From: Clostridiaceae bacterium HFYG-1003
GTDB taxonomy: Bacteria; Bacillota; Clostridia; Clostridiales; Clostridiaceae
Length of the DNA: 64,000 bases
Direction: 5' to 3'
Assembly (NCBI GenBank): GCA_024579835.1
Contig: CP102060.1
Location: 2,517,558 to 2,581,557, forward strand
Shown here piece by piece: positions 45,701 to 53,310 of the stretch (positions are counted from its first letter, which is position 1; the number at the start of each line of letters is the position of its first letter). A model generated the notes under the pieces. It did not search any database, was not told the DNA's origin, and worked only from the letters and a program-made list of their open reading frames with translations. The translations under genes were made by a program, and so were the position numbers.

Positions 45701-48598
45701 CCAGGTTTCTCCGCCATCGACAGAAATCTGTACGACACCGTACTCGGCAGGATTACCCTCTTCAATTTCATACCAATGGGTGAAGTTCAGGTAAGCATGT
45801 CCTTCTGCGGGAATCGCGAAGGCAGTCTCATTCTGGATGTAACTGTCGGACCGTTTGCGATAATCGCCGGTCAGATTGGTTCCCCAAACGTAGTTTGAAT
45901 TGTACGGCTTGGATGGAGCGTTTTCATCTAATTCGTTCCATTCTACTTCACCGTACTGCCAGCAGGAATTGATTCCGCCGGTTTTGAAGTACGTATTCCA
46001 GGTATTGCTGAATTTTGCTTTAAAGAACTCGTCGCTCTTGAGTGAGTCAACAGTCAGCTTGGCAGGAACAGCCGATGCTTTGCCGGAGAAGTCTACGGCT
46101 GACACGCGGTATTCATAGGTCTTATTGGAGTAGATGCTGGCATCTCTGTAATCAGTGGCATTCACTTTGGCGATTACGTCATATTCACCGCTCCACTCAT
46201 TCAGGCGCTCAACGCGGTAGTGGTCCAGGGTGACATCAGCCACCGGATCCCACGCCAGCTTAATGTAGTTGATCGTTGATTCTTCAAGCTTCAGTCCGGT
46301 TACATCCGATGGCACTTCGCCCTGAGATGTTTTGAACGAGAAGTCGTCAATAAACCAGCCATCTCCTTGGTCTCCATAGTCGGAGAAAAAGTCCAGCGCA
46401 ACGAAGACTGGGGTTTCACTTCCTGCGTAATCGCTCAGGTTAACTCCGGCCTCGGTCCAATCGGTGCTCTGACCCTTCCAAGTTTTTTCCAGCTGCGTCC
46501 AGGTTTCTCCCAGATCAGTCGTGACGAACACACGGCCATGGTCGTAATCAAGAACGGTGGGTGTATCAATCCAGTGCTGGAATGTAAGATATGCCGTATC
46601 CAGCTCTCTCAAATCAAGCGGAGGAGTGATGATGGTGCTGTTGGCGGGGCCGGTATATTTATCTTTTAATTTGGTTGCCAGTGCGTTTTCACCGGAGAAT
46701 GCCTTGCCGGGTCCCTTGGCGGGTGTTCCCAGTTCCCAGTCTCCATCCCAGAACCAGCCGACCGGATCGGCTTCAAAGTTTTCAAAGTATCCGGCCTTCA
46801 TACCAAATTTGATATCCATGGTATAGTCCGGGCTCTTTGTAACCACACCGTTGAAGTTTGTTGCTTCAAACCGATAGGTCAGGCTGGCTTCCTTCAGGTC
46901 TTCTGCCGGAACCAGAATCTGATACTCTCCGGATTTTTCATCGCCGGAAATATCCTTCATCTCATATTCCTTGACCGTTTCACCCTGGGTGACTACTGCT
47001 TTTACCTTGGTGACAGAAACAGTATCTTTTACCGCGGCGGTCAGGTCAAGGTCGCTGGATGTAAATCCAACCTTCAGCAGCTGCTCATGAGAAATCGCTG
47101 TTTCTCCCGGAGTGGCTGAACCAGCCAGAACACGTCCCTGGATCACTCCAACCTGTCCCTGCTGAGCCGAGTGAACGGCTGCATAGGCGTCAACGACACC
47201 ATAGCCATAACCCATGTTGGGGCTCTGCCGGAACATGTCGTCGGTGCGCGGGATGGCGGTGTTTCTCAGGATGTCCTCATAAAAGAGGTTGGGTTCTGCA
47301 TTGTGAACCTGCTTCATCAGCGCCAGAACACCGGCGATGTGAGGGGTTGCCATGGAGGTGCCGTTCCATCCGGACTGATATCCGCCGCCCGCGATGGAGG
47401 AACGGATGTTGACGCCAGGCGCCGACAGGTCAGGCTTGATCTTGGTCGGATCATAGGGTGAAGGTCCGAGCAAACTGAAGTTACCCAGAACATCGTCCTT
47501 ATCCGTAGCCGCGATAGCCAGGACGTTCATGTAGTTTGCGGGGTTTCCGATGGAACCGGGAACCTGCGGAACCTGGGAGTTGGCATTTCCGGCGGCAAAT
47601 ACCGGTGTGATGCCTGCTGCGACCCAGCTATTGACAACATCTACATAGAAGTCATCCTTACCAGGATTTCCACCCCAGCTGTTGTTTACAATATCCGGCT
47701 TCTTCTCCAGCATGAACTGGCCGGCCTTAATTAATCCTGCAATGGAACCGCCATCAGCGTTGAACGCCTTAGCTGCAATCCACTGAGCATCCGGAGCTAC
47801 ACCAATCTGGTTGGAGCCATCGGCTTCTGAACCCAGAATGGTTCCGGTGACGTGGGTTCCGTGTGGAACACTCAGTTCGTCATAAGGCAGCGGTTTTCCG
47901 GCAACACAATCGATCCAATAATCGGATGGATTGGCCTGGCCTGCTCCCTTCCATTTTCTGGCAAGGGCCGGATGAGTTCCGTCAACACCGGAGTCGATGA
48001 TTCCGACGGTGATTCCCTTTCCGGTAATTCCCTCTTCCCAGAGGACGTCCGCGCCGATCTTGGAAATGTTCCATTCGATGCGTTCATCCGATGTACGGAT
48101 TTCCGGATCGGAAGGAACGATTTCCGGGACTTCCAGCGGAATGACCCGGTCGAACAGGATTTTTTTAACGTCGCTGCGCTTGGACAGCTCATTGACGACG
48201 GTTTCCGTTGCATCCAACGCAACTACGTTGGCTACATAGAAGGATCTGACATCCTCTACGGTTCCCTGTTTCACCTTTTCGTTCAGATTCTGCAGCAGTC
48301 CCTGCTGAGCGCGGAATGCTGTGCTTTTCAGTCCATCCACCACAGCAGAGTGCCGATCCATGCCTTTTGCCAGGGCCTGGGTGGAAAGCTGCTGCTTGTC
48401 CAGACTGTCTTTCATATAAACAACGATGGGAATGTGCTTATTCCCTTTTTTAAATTCGCTGGCGATGAGCGGATCCACCTCGGCCTGACCAAAGGTCAGA
48501 GAGGGTGAGACTCCTGCCGCCGACTGATTCTCAGCAAATGCCGGAATCGAGCCAAACAACATAACTCCTGCAATCAGGAATGATAATAGTCGTTTCAT
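42743..48598 (-). CDS. Giant S8 subtilase with CWB2 cell-wall-binding repeats (1,951 aa)
   Basis: The layout matches the downstream paralogue. A signal peptide ends PAFA, a propeptide follows, then an S8 domain with Asp202 (IDSGVDGTH), His246 (HGTHVTG), Asn338 and Ser415 (GTSMATPH). Beta-sandwich modules, fibronectin-like and carboxypeptidase-regulatory-like domains and an Ala/Glu-rich linker near residue 1050 come next. It ends in three CWB2 repeats starting RIAGANRYATA, RIAGATRYETS and RLAGTTRYETN. It is the first gene of the operon, behind a consensus promoter and a structured leader. Both proteins should sit in the wall and digest extracellular protein. The pair looks like a gene duplication that has diverged. 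Confidence 0.92.
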   Translation of the reverse strand: MKRLLSFLIAGVMLFGSIPAFAENQSAAGVSPSLTFGQAEVDPLIASEFKKGNKHIPIVVYMKDSLDKQQLSTQALAKGMDRHSAVVDGLKSTAFRAQQGLLQNLNEKVKQGTVEDVRSFYVANVVALDATETVVNELSKRSDVKKILFDRVIPLEVPEIVPSDPEIRTSDERIEWNISKIGADVLWEEGITGKGITVGIIDSGVDGTHPALARKWKGAGQANPSDYWIDCVAGKPLPYDELSVPHGTHVTGTILGSEADGSNQIGVAPDAQWIAAKAFNADGGSIAGLIKAGQFMLEKKPDIVNNSWGGNPGKDDFYVDVVNSWVAAGITPVFAAGNANSQVPQVPGSIGNPANYMNVLAIAATDKDDVLGNFSLLGPSPYDPTKIKPDLSAPGVNIRSSIAGGGYQSGWNGTSMATPHIAGVLALMKQVHNAEPNLFYEDILRNTAIPRTDDMFRQSPNMGYGYGVVDAYAAVHSAQQGQVGVIQGRVLAGSATPGETAISHEQLLKVGFTSSDLDLTAAVKDTVSVTKVKAVVTQGETVKEYEMKDISGDEKSGEYQILVPAEDLKEASLTYRFEATNFNGVVTKSPDYTMDIKFGMKAGYFENFEADPVGWFWDGDWELGTPAKGPGKAFSGENALATKLKDKYTGPANSTIITPPLDLRELDTAYLTFQHWIDTPTVLDYDHGRVFVTTDLGETWTQLEKTWKGQSTDWTEAGVNLSDYAGSETPVFVALDFFSDYGDQGDGWFIDDFSFKTSQGEVPSDVTGLKLEESTINYIKLAWDPVADVTLDHYRVERLNEWSGEYDVIAKVNATDYRDASIYSNKTYEYRVSAVDFSGKASAVPAKLTVDSLKSDEFFKAKFSNTWNTYFKTGGINSCWQYGEVEWNELDENAPSKPYNSNYVWGTNLTGDYRKRSDSYIQNETAFAIPAEGHAYLNFTHWYEIEEGNPAEYGVVQISVDGGETWTDLSEKYAGEKKVWSDVEISLDKYRGESNVLLRFTLLSDDLFQYPGWYISGVTAYSLPEAVEPLKEAEPVKEAAAPEKEEAEKKLPTQSLKLQSVQTAGIAPAVETAEPAAQAPVGATIRVVETGRYATSSARTGEYRLFHKVADQITLRAEAYGFEAQSLKFSLAADETKTVDFHLEPKATNKVTGVILDETSKKPIANAKVRVREDVRVAEVVTDANGRFELPRIYVGSYTLVVSHPDYLEGEKTVHVLADSATSAAVELKRFVGYEVVQSWDDGSGENFLVLGKNAGNVVLFEPGEFVKVKAIDVFFGKEGWPVPGGTSSSVAILRMNEDGTPIGFAAAPKPVEVKRGEWNTFDLSDMDFSTSGIFGLAVIQTTASEYSPAMALDTGGTDFVPQERSYVYSGGGLTPLSQLGVVGNMMIRARYAKSLENITLDNLNEVHYVNTRELPVSGSVQGDCSVNLYLDGRLAATVQTADRKFNTTLTLTGDRHELTATAMKDQKETTPTKPVTVIFDNAKPELNVTLPWDQTVQADRFLETTGKVFDANFDHLTIQGEPVEVESTGAFRHELILNNGSNVVVYQAVDKAGNVTEVRRNVEVKPVAQPTFEALSPLADTKVVAGDVVNLQAKAAKGTVSFQVSLSDVPDAAAWKSMTAADGVFTAQWTAPAIGLGSYYVHFRHQDGSVDKSYMAPGKIMVGTASVTQRIAGANRYATAAEVARMFGTSEKVYLVSGEKFADSVVAGPLARQNKAPLLLTKPESLTPETASALSFLKAKEVVIVGGELAVKPEVEASLKALGLTVTRIAGATRYETSALVAASMKQDGRFLVASGESLADAMAAGSYGLPILLSPAKTLDPKVAAVLDGAAEVTLLGGEKVLDAALPAQIKAGKVTRLAGTTRYETNVEILKHFAGTPEQVVLANGTSLADALTSAPLGLPVLLSTDKALPAAAKTYLEASTVRQVLILGGHLVISTELETTIQSLLKN

Positions 48599-48940
48599 GT
48601 TTCCTCCTTAAATTAAGACTCAGTTAAAACCATTTCCCCAAATGGCCAGGTCACAGCGACCTGGAAAACTTACCCCTCAGTCGGGCTCAGAGTCAGGCGA
48701 TCCTATCGTCTGACTCTCCTATGAAGTACCGAACCGCGTGTCTTCTGTTAATCCTCTGCTGACTTTGATTCCCCCCTCTTCTATTGATGACTCTTGCCCT
48801 TAATGGGCCCCCCAATCGTTGCAGGAGCTCAGGTCTCTTTTTATATCCCATGCTTCTGACGTTCCCGGGAGAAATAAATCTCCCCAAAAATCCGGGTCTC
48901 ATCCTCCTTTTTCTTCAGGATGATAACCCATGCTTTTGCA
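48599..48940 (-). promoter_or_regulatory. Structured 5' leader of the subtilase operon, class unassigned
   Basis: About 340 nt separate the predicted transcript start (near 48937) from the first start codon. On the minus strand it holds a near-perfect 13-bp hairpin at 48717-48689 (one mismatch, 3-base loop), then a 7-bp stem at 48664-48646 (CCAGGTC/GACCTGG) and a 6-bp stem at 48645-48630 just ahead of the ribosome-binding site. The 5' part has two AAGCATGGGNTAT copies and more stems. No known riboswitch class could be assigned by eye. A short frame at 48693-48902 has no usable ribosome-binding site. Confidence 0.5.
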
Positions 48941-48943
48941 TCA

Positions 48944-48972
48944 ATAATATATCCATCTAACTAACGTGTCAA
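48944..48972 (-). promoter_or_regulatory. SigA promoter of the subtilase operon
   Basis: TTGACA (48972-48967) and TATTAT (48949-48944) are exactly 17 bp apart on the minus strand, one base from full consensus. It sits upstream of the structured leader. Confidence 0.75.
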
Positions 48973-49194
48973 TTGAATCAAACCAATTCGTTCAACCTTC
49001 GTTAAACAATTACAAATATGTTAATACAACAAGTTGTTTGTTACACTTTGTTGATGATTCCGTAATCTAATCGGTTTTATCAAATTAATTACCGGTTCGA
49101 AACTGTATTGGATCCAGAATTATTGTTCATTATTTAACCAATCGTTCGATCATATTGATATGATCAGGGATTTTCAATCATTTTTTTGCCAGTG

Positions 49195-49223
49195 TTGACA
49201 GGGAACAGGCGTTCGAATATAAT
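49195..49223 (+). promoter_or_regulatory. Perfect consensus SigA promoter pointing at the end of glnA
   Basis: TTGACA (49195-49200), a 17-bp spacer and TATAAT (49218-49223) form a full consensus promoter on the plus strand. No protein gene follows in this direction, only a short stretch closed by a terminator. Confidence 0.8.
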
Positions 49224-49229
49224 CAATAT

Positions 49230-49339
49230 TAGAACAAAGGTTTGAATTCAACCGTTTGATTTCTGCCGTCTCCTGCGGGGGAGACAAAAAATCCCATGAT
49301 AAAAGGAAGTTGTACTGCCATACAACTTCCTCTTTTTTT
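49230..49339 (+). ncRNA. Predicted small RNA of about 110 nt downstream of glnA
   Basis: Starting about 7 nt after the perfect promoter and ending at a strong hairpin with a seven-T tract, this unit has no credible ORF. It folds into a hairpin at 49268-49285 (GTCTCC/GGAGAC) and the terminal hairpin, with a GGTTTGAATTCAACC near-palindrome at its 5' end. It points toward, but probably stops 38 bp short of, the 3' end of glnA on the opposite strand. Hand comparison found no long complementarity to the glnA start region. Confidence 0.6.
49304..49339. terminator. Terminator of the predicted small RNA and of glnA
   Basis: Perfect 11-bp arms AGGAAGTTGTA and TACAACTTCCT. The plus strand has seven T residues; the minus strand has TTTT. 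It serves both directions. Confidence 0.85.
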
Positions 49340-49377
49340 ACTTGTTTTTATTCATTTTCTGTTCATTTTCAATCGGA

Positions 49378-51267
49378 TCAGTCCAGGATATTCATGCGGT
49401 ACCGCCGATACAAACCATTTAATTCAGCCATCAGTTCGTACATCCTGATCTGAGCATCGGAGGCTGTCTGATAATCTTTCTTCAGAATCGCCTGGTGAAT
49501 CGTGCCGATTACGCTCAGCTGATCCTCTTCATCCACCATCAGCTGCTGCCGCAGCTTGTGGATCCGGTTCCACCGCTTTTCATCCAGTGAATCCACTGAG
49601 TGGTGCAGTTTTTTCATGCTCCGGATTTCTTTGATGAAATTGGGAATGATCCGGTGATCCAGTTCCAGCGCCCATTTGGAAGTGACAGCCAGACCAAAGG
49701 AATCAATCAGCTGTTCCGTCAGGACACCGCCCTGGGTCAGGACCTCTTTCTTGGGCGCATACAGTTCAAAATGGCGGACGTTCTCCCAGACCGTTGCCGG
49801 GAAATGGCCAAAATAGCGCTCCCGCTCCTCATCGGTGAAGGCAGTAAAGACATCCTCCTCGGAACGATACATCCGTTCTGTCTCCAGGTACTGCGCCTCT
49901 TCTCCGGGTGCTTTGGACAGCTCCTTCAACAGATCATCCTCCGTCTTCCCGGATTCAACCGCCCAGGTCATGCCGTGGAGCATGGTCTGCAGCACGGTGG
50001 TCATCGCCAGATAGGTGTTGGTATGAGGATTGGGTGATCTCAGTTCAAACCTGGTAGCCAGGGGATTTTCCACATCCCGGATCAGACCGACTAAAATGGA
50101 CCGGTTACGGGACGGAATTTCCAGGGTCTGACCCAGGGAGGTTACTGTACAGATCGGGGCTTCATATCCCTTCTTGAGTCGGCGGAACGCATCATTGCTT
50201 TGGACAATGAACGGACTGATGATTTCATAATTGTTCAGGAGTCCCATCAGTGCAGCGTAGCCAAACCGCGACATGAAGTGAGACCGGCCTCCGTCAAACA
50301 GATTGACGTTCCGTCCATCCTTCAGAGTAAGCATGACACCCAGATGGACGTGTTCGCCGGATCCGGCCACCCCTTCCATTGGCTTGGCCAGGAAAGTGAC
50401 TTCCATTCCCATGTGGCGGAAGACTTCCTTGACGATGAGCTTGACCATGATTTCATTGTCAGCTGCCTGAACAGCTTGATCAAACCGCCAGTCGATTTCC
50501 AGCTGTTCCATGATGCCCTGCAGCGAGCCTTTCTGGTTCAGCCGGGATTTCACGCCACCTACTTCTTTGTGGCCCATTTCCGGCTGGAGTCCGTAATCAG
50601 CCATGACCAGCAGCGTCTTCTCCAGAGCGGTGCGAACATTGCCGCGGGTTCTGGCCCAGTACTGTTCCTTAAGTTCCTGAGAAACGGAGAGTTCTTCCAT
50701 GTCCCGGTTTTCGTCCGGTGTTTTTACCCAGAACTCCAGCTCCGTGGCAGCAGTGATGTCAATTCGGTCAATGTCTCCGGGAGTTATTCCCATTTCCAGC
50801 AGCGACTCAGGATGGCTCTCCAGCAGCTGACGCACCTGAGCTTTAAAATGGCTTGACGCCCGGTTCAGGATGGAACGGGAGTCAACCGCCTTGCCATCAT
50901 GGAACAGAAAGCAGGGAATCTTGATCGTGGCCACCGGCTTGCCGGTTTCCGGATCCAGATGTTCTACATTGCGGTCGATCCACCATTTCACGCTGCAGTC
51001 CAGCTTCATGTCAATCTTGGCATTATTCAGCGTGGCAATCCCAGGCAGGATAACGGAGGATCCGTCCGTCTGTACCGCCGTGCCGTTCAGGAATGTGTCC
51101 AGGTCCTTGCGGAACACGGCCACTGGTATCTTTTCGTCGGTTTCATGTCCCATCAGATCCACACCGGCTACTGAAACAAATCGAATTTCCGGGTTTTCGT
51201 CCAGAATTCGAAGGAGCATTTCCTTGTTTTGTTCTTCCGGCAGAATAAATCGTCTTTCTTCCTTCAT
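49378..51267 (-). CDS. glnA: Glutamine synthetase (long clostridial type)
   Basis: The 629-aa product makes glutamine from glutamate and ammonia. Core motifs are visible: LEFWVKTP at the start of the catalytic barrel, a metal-binding GSGEHVHLGVML segment (EHVH), NDAFRRLKKGYEAP, and SRNRSILVG with RFELRSPNPHTNTYLAM. It is longer than the 440-470-aa GSI form, with a C-terminal helical extension of about 150 residues, as in several Clostridia. The ATG at 51267 has GGTGGGGGG upstream. It is transcribed alone, and a possible small RNA lies past its 3' end on the other strand. Confidence 0.88.
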   Translation of the reverse strand: MKEERRFILPEEQNKEMLLRILDENPEIRFVSVAGVDLMGHETDEKIPVAVFRKDLDTFLNGTAVQTDGSSVILPGIATLNNAKIDMKLDCSVKWWIDRNVEHLDPETGKPVATIKIPCFLFHDGKAVDSRSILNRASSHFKAQVRQLLESHPESLLEMGITPGDIDRIDITAATELEFWVKTPDENRDMEELSVSQELKEQYWARTRGNVRTALEKTLLVMADYGLQPEMGHKEVGGVKSRLNQKGSLQGIMEQLEIDWRFDQAVQAADNEIMVKLIVKEVFRHMGMEVTFLAKPMEGVAGSGEHVHLGVMLTLKDGRNVNLFDGGRSHFMSRFGYAALMGLLNNYEIISPFIVQSNDAFRRLKKGYEAPICTVTSLGQTLEIPSRNRSILVGLIRDVENPLATRFELRSPNPHTNTYLAMTTVLQTMLHGMTWAVESGKTEDDLLKELSKAPGEEAQYLETERMYRSEEDVFTAFTDEERERYFGHFPATVWENVRHFELYAPKKEVLTQGGVLTEQLIDSFGLAVTSKWALELDHRIIPNFIKEIRSMKKLHHSVDSLDEKRWNRIHKLRQQLMVDEEDQLSVIGTIHQAILKKDYQTASDAQIRMYELMAELNGLYRRYRMNILD

Positions 51268-51458
51268 GTTGGTCCCCCCACCGGCTGCCGCATGATCCTA
51301 AAACCAGTCAGCTACCCTGTTTTTACTTTTTCATCATAAAACCATTCAATTTGCGCGTCAATCAGGGCACAAAGCAGAAAACCTTACCATAAAAAATATT
51401 TTTCTCCCTTGATATTTTTTGTTATAGTTATGGAAGGAACAAAGGGGGTTTTTACCTT

Positions 51459-52283
51459 ATGACTGATCCGAATCGACCCATTGGTTTTTTTGATTCCGGA
51501 GTAGGTGGCATCAGTGTCCTGAAACAAGCGGTCCGCCTGCTGCCCCATGAGAATTTTATTTATTACGGGGATTCCCTGAATGCCCCTTACGGCTCAAGAC
51601 CGCTGGCTGAAATCCAGCAGCTGACCTTTGATGCTGTCGATTATTTGCTTAGCAGGAATGTCAAAGCCATCGTCTTTGCCTGCAATACCGCTACCAGCGC
51701 CGCCGTCCATCTGGTCCGGGAAAAACACCCGGAGCTGCCGATTTTCGGCATCGAACCCGCACTGAAGCCGGCCGTGGAGAATACCGAGGGCGGCAGCATC
51801 GTCGTGATGGCAACCGAAACCACACTGAAAGAACAAAAATTCGCCCAGTTGATGGACCGGGTTGCCCGGGACCGCCATGTGGTCAAGCTCAGCTGTCCGG
51901 GACTGGTGGAACTCATCGAGGAGGGCAAGGCCCGCAGCCAGGAAACTCTTGATTATCTAAGTGACAAGTTTAAAGCACTGGATGCACCGGAAATTAAAGC
52001 CATCGTCCTGGGATGCACCCATTATCCCTTTATCCTGGCCCCCCTGCGCCAGGTTGTCGGCCCGACCCCTCTGATCTTTGATGGAGCCGACGGGATTTCC
52101 CGCCACCTTCAGAATGTGCTGGCCCAGCGCGGCCTGCTCAGCGATCGCCAGGAACCGGGTGAAATTCACCTGATCAACACCTCCGGTGACGAAAAGCTCC
52201 TCGAGCTCTCCATCGCTCTGCTGACCGCCCAGGACCCGCCGATGTCTGATCCTCCCATGGACATGGAAACCCTTGGATCATGA
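51459..52283 (+). CDS. murI: Glutamate racemase
   Basis: The 274-aa product converts L-glutamate to D-glutamate for peptidoglycan. It begins PIGFFDSGVGGISVL and has both catalytic cysteines, in VFACNTATSAAV and in VLGCTHYPFI, plus YYGDSLNAPYGSR. The ATG follows GGGGG-type purines at moderate spacing. It is divergent from glnA. A small membrane protein gene starts 29 bp downstream and is probably co-transcribed. Confidence 0.93.
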   Translation: MTDPNRPIGFFDSGVGGISVLKQAVRLLPHENFIYYGDSLNAPYGSRPLAEIQQLTFDAVDYLLSRNVKAIVFACNTATSAAVHLVREKHPELPIFGIEPALKPAVENTEGGSIVVMATETTLKEQKFAQLMDRVARDRHVVKLSCPGLVELIEEGKARSQETLDYLSDKFKALDAPEIKAIVLGCTHYPFILAPLRQVVGPTPLIFDGADGISRHLQNVLAQRGLLSDRQEPGEIHLINTSGDEKLLELSIALLTAQDPPMSDPPMDMETLGS

Positions 52284-52311
52284 TCTCAAACGTGCGAATC
52301 AGGAGAACGAA

Positions 52312-52794
52312 ATGAATCGAATGGAGCAAACAGACAAGTACAGGAGAACAGTTTTCCGCTATTTTGCGGATACCTACAAATCATGCGTTCTTCTGATCGG
52401 ACTTATTCTAGCCGCATTCCTCATATCATTCACCAATCCATGGACTAACTGGAATCTGGTCATGCCAGTCATTGCAATTCTATGTCCCTTACTGTACCTG
52501 CCCATGTTTCTCTTTCACCATAACGTGCTTGCTGATATTCGAAACCGGGCAATTTCAGAGCGGGACGTAACCGTCGTTACCATTCAACTGGACCGGCACC
52601 ACAATCTAAACAGCAGAGGCCGATTCGTCGGGCACAGAAAGTATAATTTGACCACAACGGACGGTGAAACCTATACTTTTTCTCCGGCATCCGAACCGGA
52701 ACTTTCATTCAAGCCATTCTCAGCTAAAATTGTCTTTTGCCGGAACACGAAATTCATCCTCTCATTAAAAAAGCGAACTCATGAAATGATATAA
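52312..52794 (+). CDS. Membrane protein of unknown function (160 aa)
   Basis: From the ATG at 52312, with AGGAG 6-7 bp upstream, the product has two membrane helices near residues 26-45 and 52-70. A soluble beta-rich tail with KYNLTTTDGETYTFSP follows. The layout, two helices plus a small cytosolic domain, recalls SHOCT-free PH-like membrane proteins but no family is certain. The upstream in-frame start at 52273 overlaps murI and has no ribosome-binding site. Confidence 0.6.
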   Translation: MNRMEQTDKYRRTVFRYFADTYKSCVLLIGLILAAFLISFTNPWTNWNLVMPVIAILCPLLYLPMFLFHHNVLADIRNRAISERDVTVVTIQLDRHHNLNSRGRFVGHRKYNLTTTDGETYTFSPASEPELSFKPFSAKIVFCRNTKFILSLKKRTHEMI

Positions 52795-52979
52795 GCTCAA
52801 TAAGCCAGATTTCTATGGACAGTTATCTGTGTGACATTTTACGATATCTGTTTGTCCCGGACATTTCTCCGTTTTCCTCGGGATCGCAGTTTTCGTAAAG
52901 AGACATCTCTATTGACGAACCAGATCAAATAAAATAAGAACCCTTGAATTAAGAATCTTTCGATTAAGAACCGTTTAGG

Positions 52980-53159
52980 TAAGAGTTTAAAGTAAGAGTC
53001 TAAGTAAGAGTTTAAGTAAGAGTTTAAGTAAGAGTTTAAGTAAGAGTTTAAGTAAGAGTTTAAGTAAGAGTTTAAGTAAGAGTTTAAGTAAGAGTTTAAG
53101 TAAGAGTTTAAGTAAGAGTTTAAGTAAGAGTTTAAGTAAGAGTTTAAGTAAGAGTTTAA
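52980..53159. repeat. 12-bp tandem repeat, 15 copies
   Basis: The unit GAGTTTAAGTAA repeats 15 times with only the first two or three copies imperfect. Degraded relatives lie just upstream (52940-52980). The minus strand reads Leu/Lys repeats in one frame, a by-product of the repeat. It lies between the convergent 52,312 gene and the minus-strand membrane protein gene. Confidence 0.95.
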
Positions 53160-53190
53160 AATAATTGCTTAAAGCAAGTGTAACTAATAG

Positions 53191-53230
53191 GAAGCAGCCG
53201 GATGACCTTGATAGTCGTCCGGCTGCTTTC
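53191..53230. terminator. Terminator after the minus-strand membrane protein gene
   Basis: GAAGCAGCCGGA and TCCGGCTGCTTTC arms, extended by a TGAC/GTCG pairing, form a long stem with a 7-base loop. Confidence 0.65.
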
Positions 53231-53310
53231 ATTGGATCAGATGGTACATTGTCAGATTATACTGGTGGGAATTGGTTCCTCCCATCCGGGAAGGGCGAGT
53301 TCAATAGATT

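Noticed and set aside
48693-48902. Basic 69-codon frame within the subtilase leader
   Set aside because: GGAGG abuts its ATG with no spacer, and the region is better explained as structured RNA.
48599-48940. c-di-AMP (ydaO) riboswitch
   Set aside because: Only fragments of the consensus are recognisable and their spacing does not fit, so the class is left unassigned.
49256-49453. Short frames within the predicted small RNA
   Set aside because: They run through the terminator hairpin and into the glnA coding strand, and lack a well-placed ribosome-binding site.
52980-53159. CRISPR array
   Set aside because: Units are 12 bp with no spacers, and no cas gene is present in the window.
52987-53232. 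Leu/Lys-repeat peptide on the minus strand
   Set aside because: It is a by-product of the 12-bp tandem repeat with no ribosome-binding site.
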